A stretch of 64,000 bases of DNA from Polynucleobacter sp. MG-27-Goln-C1. GTDB taxonomy: Bacteria; Pseudomonadota; Gammaproteobacteria; Burkholderiales; Burkholderiaceae. The position numbers and the translations under genes were made by a program. The stretch lies in contig NZ_JACVPM010000003.1 of the NCBI RefSeq assembly GCF_018881905.1, positions 145,412-209,411 of the forward strand, given 5' to 3'. Shown here piece by piece: positions 59,521 to 64,000 of the stretch. The notes beneath the pieces were generated by a model. That model saw only the letters and a list, made by a program, of their open reading frames with translations, did not search any database and had not been told where the DNA came from. Each line of letters starts with the position of its first letter. Within the stretch, counting starts at the first letter, position 1.

Positions 59521-59697
59521 ATGAACAAAGATCAAGTAAAAGGCCGCGTCGAAGAAGTTAAAGGCAAAGCGAAAGAGGTTGTTGGCAATGTAGTTGGAAA
59601 TAAGTCTCTTCAAGCAGAGGGGTTAACTCAGCAAGTAGTTGGGAAGATTCAAGCTGGTTTGGGTGATGTTAAAGCTGACCTTAAAAGCAAGCTCTAA
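59521..59697 (+). CDS. CsbD family stress protein (2)
   Basis: A 58-residue hydrophilic protein, MNKDQVKGRVEEVKGKAKEV at the start, then GNKSLQAEGLTQQVVGKIQA, the short CsbD type. AAGGAG stands 6 bases before the ATG. No regulator site of its own is seen, so it is likely transcribed with the BON gene before it. Confidence 0.9.
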   Translation: MNKDQVKGRVEEVKGKAKEVVGNVVGNKSLQAEGLTQQVVGKIQAGLGDVKADLKSKL

Positions 59698-59775
59698 GTC
59701 CTTCTAGTTGTTTTATGAATTGATCCCCAGGATTGATATTTAAACAATTTTGGGGACTTACAAAAAGGTATTGAT

Positions 59776-60165
59776 ATGAGCATTATTAAAAAAATTGGAA
59801 TTGGATTGCTTGTGAGTATTTCTTTGATAGCTTGCGTTTCTATGTCAGCAAGTCAAAGTATTGTGAAAACAAATGATGGAATTTTGGTTGGCACTAATAA
59901 TATGACCTTGTATACATTTGATAGTGATCAGGCAGGATCCGGTAAGTCAGCATGTTATGGCGATTGCGCTATTAATTGGCCTCCATTATTGGTGGACAAA
60001 AATGCCACATCCTATGGAAGCTACTCCATCATTACTCGCGATGATGGCAAGATGCAATTTGCCTATAAAGGCAAGCCTTTGTATTACTTCAGCATGGATA
60101 AAAAGCCGGATGACCGTAACGGAGATGGCTACCTCAATGGGGCTTGGCATATAGTCAGGATGTAA
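59776..60165 (+). CDS. Lipoprotein_15-type secreted protein (COG4315)
   Basis: A 129-residue protein with a signal/lipoprotein-like N-terminus (IGLLVSISLIAC, Cys20). The mature part has the repeated Y-x-F-x-x-D pattern: LYTFDSDQAGSGKSACYGDC, AINWPPLLVD, and AYKGKPLYYFSMDKKPDD, ending WHIVRM. This matches the Lipoprotein_15 family of unknown function. A terminator follows. Confidence 0.88.
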   Translation: MSIIKKIGIGLLVSISLIACVSMSASQSIVKTNDGILVGTNNMTLYTFDSDQAGSGKSACYGDCAINWPPLLVDKNATSYGSYSIITRDDGKMQFAYKGKPLYYFSMDKKPDDRNGDGYLNGAWHIVRM

Positions 60166-60182
60166 CTTGCATTGAGAAATTA

Positions 60183-60213
60183 TTAGGGCTGCCTCAGCGC
60201 GGCCTTAATTTTT
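60183..60213 (+). terminator. Terminator behind the Lipoprotein_15 gene
   Basis: TTAGGGCTGC pairs with GCGGCCTTAA (10 bp with two G-U) around a 6-base loop, followed by five T. Confidence 0.82.
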
Positions 60214-60275
60214 CTTAATACGTATTAATAGAGTTGTTTAAAGGATTCATATGTTTTCTCTTTAGACTTCGACAA

Positions 60276-60318
60276 TGTCTGATAGAAGATGGGTTAATAA
60301 TCATAGGATTGTTAGTCT
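60276..60318 (+). promoter_or_regulatory. Degenerate Crp-like site G before a pseudogene
   Basis: TGTCTG-ATAG-AAGATG (60276-60291): the left half is perfect and the right half matches at three of six. TAGTCT (60313-60318) is at 29.5 bp. It stands before a gene broken by a stop codon, so operator and gene may be decaying together. Confidence 0.4.
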
Positions 60319-60353
60319 AGTGGCTGGTTAGTTCACTTAAGAATAAGGAATGG

Positions 60354-60758
60354 ATGATGATTAAAATTCTCATTGGTTTAATTTTTTCTATGAGCGCATT
60401 AATGGCAATGGCTCAATTGCCGCCGATCCACACTGATAACGGCATGAAGTATATTTAAGGCGGTGTTGGACTTGGGGAGTCTGATGCGATCAAGGCTGAT
60501 TCGAAAAACTGGCCTTTAGAGCTCACTTTTTCCAAGGCTAATGGCCAGCAGTCTGAATGGGTATCGAATGTATTGCTGGTAATTAAAGATACAAAAGGAG
60601 AGCTAGTTCTTTCACATCAAATTAATGGCCCTATAATTTTGATCGGACTGAATCCTGGAAAATATTATATAGAGTCAAGTTATGAAGGGCAGGTTAAGAA
60701 TACAAGCTTAACTATTAAAAATGGCGTACATCAAAATATTAGTATTCAATGGAAATAA
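60354..60758 (+). pseudogene. Carboxypeptidase-regulatory-like secreted protein broken by a TAA stop
   Basis: ATG at 60354 (or 60357) with AAGGA upstream begins a signal peptide (ILIGLIFSMSALMAMAQ). At 60456-60458 a TAA interrupts. The same frame then continues GGVGLGESDAIKADSKNWPL, WVSNVLLVIKDTKGEL, GPIILIGLNPGKYYIESSYE to a normal stop at 60758. Family members usually read Y-x-S-G-G-V-G at this place, so TCA to TAA is the likely mutation. The protein would have a beta-sandwich like carboxypeptidase regulatory domains. Without readthrough only 34 residues are made. Confidence 0.8.
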
Positions 60759-60790
60759 CCCCATGAAAGCTTTAATTTATTATTTTTTGG

Positions 60791-61423
60791 GTGCCTCTAT
60801 TGGGTAATTCATTTTTCCCAAACTCTGAATCTACTCCGGATGAGGTTGAGCGTAGCCATATAAATCAAAACATAGATGCCGTGCTTGATTTTTATGTTCG
60901 CGAAGATGAAAAGATGAGCTACGCTCAACGTCTAGTTGAAAAAATTAGCAGCTTTATAAGTGAGCCAATCTTTTTGGTATTAATTTTATTTATTGTATTT
61001 ACCTGGATTGCTTGTAACATTTTGATGCCGTATTTCTCTTTTAATCCATTTGATCCTGCTCCTTTTCATTATTTGCAAGGAATCATTGGTCTAAGTGCTT
61101 TATTAACGGCAACTATTGTTTTGTCAAACCAAAATCGCTTAGCAAAAATTGAGGAGCAAAGGGCTCATCTTGATCTTAAGGTGAATTTATTAACCGAGCA
61201 GAAGACTGCAAAAATGATCGATTTATTGGAGGAGTTACGCGTTGACCTGCCTAATGTTCGCAATAGATCGGATTCTGAGGCGACTGAACTAATGCATTCC
61301 CTTAATCCCGTTCAGGTATTAGCGGCACTTGATGAACGGGTAGATGGTGCCATATTGCAAGCGTCATCCGTAGTCTCGGTTGTTGATGTGGACGGACAAA
61401 AATTGATCCAGGCTACTGACTAA
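60791..61423 (+). CDS. DUF1003 membrane protein
   Basis: A 210-residue inner membrane protein with two helices (EPIFLVLILFIVFTWIACNI, ~57-77, and LQGIIGLSALLTATIVLS, ~93-110), the DUF1003 segment SNQNRLAKIEEQRAHLDLKV, and a cytoplasmic C-terminal domain. Function unknown. The GTG start has no good ribosome site. A 14-codon frame (ATG 60763, stop 60805-60807) overlaps the start and may couple translation, or may be chance. Confidence 0.8.
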   Translation: MPLLGNSFFPNSESTPDEVERSHINQNIDAVLDFYVREDEKMSYAQRLVEKISSFISEPIFLVLILFIVFTWIACNILMPYFSFNPFDPAPFHYLQGIIGLSALLTATIVLSNQNRLAKIEEQRAHLDLKVNLLTEQKTAKMIDLLEELRVDLPNVRNRSDSEATELMHSLNPVQVLAALDERVDGAILQASSVVSVVDVDGQKLIQATD

Positions 61424-61851
61424 TTTGACTATTTAAAAGATTCTGTAGTCTCATTACTTAACCAAAGAGGTTTGCACGCGAATGCTAATTAGAAACATCA
61501 TGCTTGCTTCGTCTTTAGCGCTTTTTTATTTTCTTTAATGTGCTCAAGTAATGCAGATATGATTGGTGTGCAATCTGCCGATATCCTCCAAATGATGCTG
61601 TAGAAGCTGCGGTTCCCAATGCTTCTGCAGTTAAGTCAGACATCAGCAAACAGTAACAAACAGCAACAGTCCAGATAGATGCCATTGCCTGGGCAGGCCA
61701 ACGACGATTCAAACCTGGATCCCGATACGATGCAAATAAACCATAAGTCATAATGAGGGCTGAGGGTTTATAGACGTCCGTCATGGGTCGATAAGTGACT
61801 ATTCGATTAAAGCAACCTGGATGGCTCAAATCGGCCAGAAACGGCCCTTAC
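61424..61851. other. Region without an intact gene, perhaps a decayed small lipoprotein
   Basis: From 61482 one frame gives a signal-like MLIRNIMLASSLALF; a shift of frame gives SLMCSSNADMIGVQSADI, with a lipobox-like L-M-C, and a further shift gives DAVEAAVPNASAVKSDISKQ. Read together these resemble a small lipoprotein broken by two frameshifts. A 104-codon open frame on the minus strand (61515-61829) shows no family-like features. I find nothing else. Confidence 0.35.
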
Positions 61852-62202
61852 TCAGAGAAGTTGGATCCCAAAACACTTCATCACAATGGCAAATAATCCA
61901 TAGCAAATAACCGTTACCACTACGCATGCACTCATGGTGATCCAGAACCCCAGCTTTGGAAGTAAGTATGGAAATAATAGAAACATCGGCAATGTTGGAA
62001 TCACATACCAAAAAGTGTAATAAGCGTGATTTGCAATCTTTTCTTCAGATTGGTTCTCGATATAGAGCCAAACTAAGGTGAGTAATGTCATTAGCGGTAA
62101 TGCTTGAATGAAACCGCCTAACCTATCACTTCGTTTGGCAACTTCAGATATGAATACAACCATACCTGCTGTAAGTAGGTACTTAGTAATGATCCAAGCC
62201 AT
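61852..62202 (-). CDS. DUF3147 membrane protein
   Basis: A 116-residue inner membrane protein with four hydrophobic helices (TKYLLTAGMVVFISEVAKRS, ALPLMTLLTLVWLYIEN, YTFWYVIPTLPMFLLFPYLL, ITMSACVVVTVICYGLFAIV). The segment EVAKRSDRLGGFIQALPLMT is the DUF3147 mark. Function unknown. Divergent from the metal-related cluster starting at 62307. Confidence 0.85.
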   Translation of the reverse strand: MAWIITKYLLTAGMVVFISEVAKRSDRLGGFIQALPLMTLLTLVWLYIENQSEEKIANHAYYTFWYVIPTLPMFLLFPYLLPKLGFWITMSACVVVTVICYGLFAIVMKCFGIQLL

Positions 62203-62245
62203 TTGTGCCTCTAAATAATATGCTGCAGTCCAGTTTATAGAAACC

Positions 62246-62274
62246 TAGACATGCTGCCTAGATAGGCATAGGAT
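62246..62274 (+). promoter_or_regulatory. Promoter with operator palindrome for the metal-related cluster
   Basis: TAGACA (62246-62251) and TAGGAT (62269-62274) are 17 bp apart, like a sigma-70 promoter. A palindrome TGCCTA-GA-TAGGCA (62255-62268) fills the spacer, a repressor-like position, and CCTAG occurs three times between 62244 and 62295. A metal-responsive regulator is possible, but none is encoded nearby. Confidence 0.5.
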
Positions 62275-62306
62275 GAAACTAAGCACTTAACCTAGTGGAG
62301 GTTGAT

Positions 62307-62429
62307 ATGAATCAATTCATGGATGGCTCAATGATGGGTGGAATGGGATTGGTCAGGGTTTTGGTCTTAATTACCCTCATTCTTTCGATAGCAGCCCTAT
62401 GTAAGTACTTGTTTTTTACAAAAAAGTAA
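62307..62429 (+). CDS. Met-rich single-span small membrane protein
   Basis: A 40-residue protein: MNQFMDGSMMGGMG followed by a membrane helix (VRVLVLITLILSIAALCKYL) and a basic end. GGAGG stands 5 bases before the ATG. The Met-rich head resembles small proteins found beside copper genes. It precedes the CopZ-like chaperone by 36 bp. Confidence 0.7.
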   Translation: MNQFMDGSMMGGMGLVRVLVLITLILSIAALCKYLFFTKK

Positions 62430-62465
62430 CCATATATAGATATAGATAAAGTAAAGGGGGGTGCT

Positions 62466-62729
62466 ATGCCTCAAATCAATTTAAGTGTGCAGGGTATGAC
62501 TTGTGGTTCATGTGTAAAGCATGTAACCAAAGCTCTCGAAGTGTTGGATGGTGTTGAAAGTGTTCATGTGGATTTGCAGTCTGGTCGTGTGCAAGTTGGT
62601 AGAACGACAGATCAATCTGGTGACCTTATCCATGCCTTGGATGAAGAGGGCTACCCATCTAGCTTGGACTTGGATGAACAATCTGCTGCTCCCGCCCAGA
62701 AAAAGAGTGGTGGCTGCTGTTGTGGCTAA
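62466..62729 (+). CDS. Heavy-metal-associated domain protein, CopZ-like copper chaperone
   Basis: An 87-residue cytoplasmic protein with one HMA domain (QINLSVQGMTCGSCVKHVTK; metal site CxxC at residues ~13-16) and a C-terminal Cys cluster (KKSGGCCCG) that may add metal-binding capacity. CopZ carries Cu(I) to P-type ATPases; no such ATPase is in the window. AAGGGGGG lies just before the ATG. Confidence 0.88.
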   Translation: MPQINLSVQGMTCGSCVKHVTKALEVLDGVESVHVDLQSGRVQVGRTTDQSGDLIHALDEEGYPSSLDLDEQSAAPAQKKSGGCCCG

Positions 62730-62769
62730 TCCCCAAGCTTAATTGGCTATTAGGGCTTAAAATAGGTAT

Positions 62770-63105
62770 ATGAAGAAGATTGCAGTAATGCTCTTTCTGA
62801 GTTTCATAGTTGGCATGGTTAATGCCAGCACAATGCCTATTGCATCAGGCGAATCTTCCCATGCCCTGCAGACTGCTTCTCATAGTCACTGCGAGGAGGC
62901 AGTTGCTTCTGCATCCCATGATGAATCTCAGCCAGTTAGCAAGTTAAGTGTTAGCCACTATTGCTGTTCATCTATTGCGGTTTTAAATAACCCAGTTACT
63001 TTTGCACTTAACGAATCATCTGACGTCTATTTGCTTGGTGAAACACCCAAGTCTATCTCTAACATTACTGAATCGATCTACAAGCCACCAAAACAATATC
63101 TGTAA
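62770..63105 (+). CDS. Secreted His/Cys-rich protein of the metal cluster
   Basis: A 111-residue protein with a signal peptide (IAVMLFLSFIVGMVNA, ~residue 19). The mature part has HSHCEE, SHDE and SHYCCSS, likely metal ligands, and ends SIYKPPKQYL. I do not know a named family. Position between CopZ-like and DUF6803 genes suggests copper or another soft metal in the periplasm. Confidence 0.7.
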   Translation: MKKIAVMLFLSFIVGMVNASTMPIASGESSHALQTASHSHCEEAVASASHDESQPVSKLSVSHYCCSSIAVLNNPVTFALNESSDVYLLGETPKSISNITESIYKPPKQYL

Positions 63106-63163
63106 TCACTTCTGATTGGACGACTTTTGTCGTTTTGATAATTTATGTTTTGGAGATTTAGTA

Positions 63164-63868
63164 ATGAATATGACTCACTATATGCAGTTATTGGCAGACA
63201 ACCAGCCTTGGAATCTGCTCATCTTTATGGCTATACCGATAGTGCTTGCTGAGACTTTGGCAATTACTGAGCTGTATATCCTCTTTACTCGCAAGTTTGA
63301 TGGCTTTGTTTATCACCTCAACCGCTTTTCGGGCACAACCGTTGGGCTGTACTTTATTGGCATCATTGCCTATTTGATGACTACCGCAGTTGTTCCTCTT
63401 ACCAAAGGCGGTGAATGGAGAACGGCAATTGATGTGGTTGCTGTGGGTAGTTACCTCATTGGTGGCTTGCCATTAATTTGGATTGCCTTGCAAGAGTTTG
63501 GTTTTGTGAATCAAAAGCTAGACCAAATGGGTAAGTTAAAGATTCACGCAATCTGCGTTGCCTTATTCCTGGTATTTGGACATGTAGCAATGATTTCGGG
63601 GATGTTAGACCCATCGCTACTTGGCTATAAAGATGCTGACACTCATCAAATGAGTGGCAATGCAAGGTATGAGCAATGTGATCCTGCAATGCATTCACAA
63701 ATGATGCAAATGCACCAACAGATGATGGGCAACATGACTCCTGCACAAATTAAGCAGATGCAAAAGCAAATGCCTATGAATGGTGGGAATATGCCAATGG
63801 GCGGCGGACAAATGCCCCAGCAGATGCAACAAAATATGCCCATGGGTAATTCAGGGTATAACCATTAA
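63164..63868 (+). CDS. DUF6803-type membrane protein with Met/Gln-rich tail
   Basis: A 234-residue protein from the ATG at 63164 (GGAG upstream). Four membrane helices (~20-165: LLIFMAIPIVLAETLAITEL, TTVGLYFIGIIAYLMTTAVV, and two more) are followed by a Met/Gln/His-rich tail of about 65 residues (MHSQMMQMHQQMMGNMTPAQ). The tail resembles copper-binding Met motifs. I recall this type as DUF6803. Last gene of the metal cluster; a strong terminator follows. Confidence 0.78.
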   Translation: MNMTHYMQLLADNQPWNLLIFMAIPIVLAETLAITELYILFTRKFDGFVYHLNRFSGTTVGLYFIGIIAYLMTTAVVPLTKGGEWRTAIDVVAVGSYLIGGLPLIWIALQEFGFVNQKLDQMGKLKIHAICVALFLVFGHVAMISGMLDPSLLGYKDADTHQMSGNARYEQCDPAMHSQMMQMHQQMMGNMTPAQIKQMQKQMPMNGGNMPMGGGQMPQQMQQNMPMGNSGYNH

Positions 63869-63887
63869 TCAAATTTGCGTCAAATTT

Positions 63888-63911
63888 AAACCGCCTTCGG
63901 GCGGTTTTTCT
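63888..63911 (+). terminator. Terminator behind the metal cluster
   Basis: AAACCGCC-TTCG-GGCGGTTT with a stable UUCG-type tetraloop and further T. The 90 bp to the window end hold nothing I can name. Confidence 0.95.
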
Positions 63912-64000
63912 TTTTATGGCTGCTTAGGTTCGCTAGCGGTCATTTAATGTTCGTCGAATCAGCTATCCGTGGATTACAGATCCCGATGGTCCGCTATCGG

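Noticed and set aside
61515..61829. 104-codon open frame on the minus strand
   Set aside because: No signal, domain or ribosome site, odd composition, and the plus strand shows remnants of another small gene.

Overview
The window looks like chromosomal DNA of a freshwater betaproteobacterium of the Burkholderiaceae, most like Polynucleobacter. That reading rests on gene content and order (scpA-panC, DUF3460, dcd next to an Orn/Lys/Arg decarboxylase, tandem cphA genes beside a DUF1854/ABC pair, ftsK-lolA-serS), a moderate GC content and many TctC/TRAP-type transporters. No search was run, so the genus is an inference.

Positions 1-54,000 are mostly ordinary core genome. In order they hold: chromosome segregation and pantothenate genes (scpA, start of panC); metG; fdhD; dcd; an Orn/Lys/Arg decarboxylase; an intact YefM/YoeB toxin-antitoxin pair; argH followed directly by TRAP transporter membrane genes; divergent hemC-hemD; ubiC behind an RGG-rich DEAD-box helicase; an aldehyde dehydrogenase; msrA; pdxH; tcdA; an amino acid permease with alanine dehydrogenase; a GDT1-type Mn2+ transporter; pepN; fbp; a cyanophycin module (two cphA genes divergent from an ABC protein and DUF1854); a tripartite tricarboxylate transporter (tctC, tctB, tctA); a copper-uptake operon (DUF2946, small membrane protein, OprC-like TonB receptor, DsrE-like protein, PCuAC); ilvD; an orphan FixJ-like response regulator next to a RodZ-like membrane protein; ppa-nadE-glnB; a decayed BrnT-type toxin with a surviving antitoxin; trxB; ftsK-lolA-serS; and tRNA-Ser(CGA).

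From 54,104 to the end the DNA changes character. It becomes an accessory, stress-type region of small exported or membrane proteins (Rap1a/Tai-like, glycine-zipper lipoprotein, two BON proteins, DUF3309, two CsbD proteins, Lipoprotein_15, DUF1003, DUF3147), two Crp/Fnr regulators and a second metal-related cluster (Met-rich peptide, CopZ-like chaperone, His/Cys-rich secreted protein, DUF6803).

The most interesting signal is in this last region. A 16-bp Crp-like palindrome, roughly TGTSYG-ATAN-CRNACA, lies upstream of eight transcription units on both strands, including both Crp/Fnr genes. Its centre is always 29.5 bp before a plausible -10 hexamer, which is class II activator geometry. This suggests a compact, self-regulated stress regulon. 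A second operator family (an 18-bp AGCT-containing palindrome) precedes both the orphan response regulator and the RodZ-like gene, at an identical 31.5-bp distance to a -10 hexamer. Two genes (BrnT-like toxin; carboxypeptidase-regulatory-like secreted protein) are broken by single in-frame stop codons with clear homologous reading on both sides.
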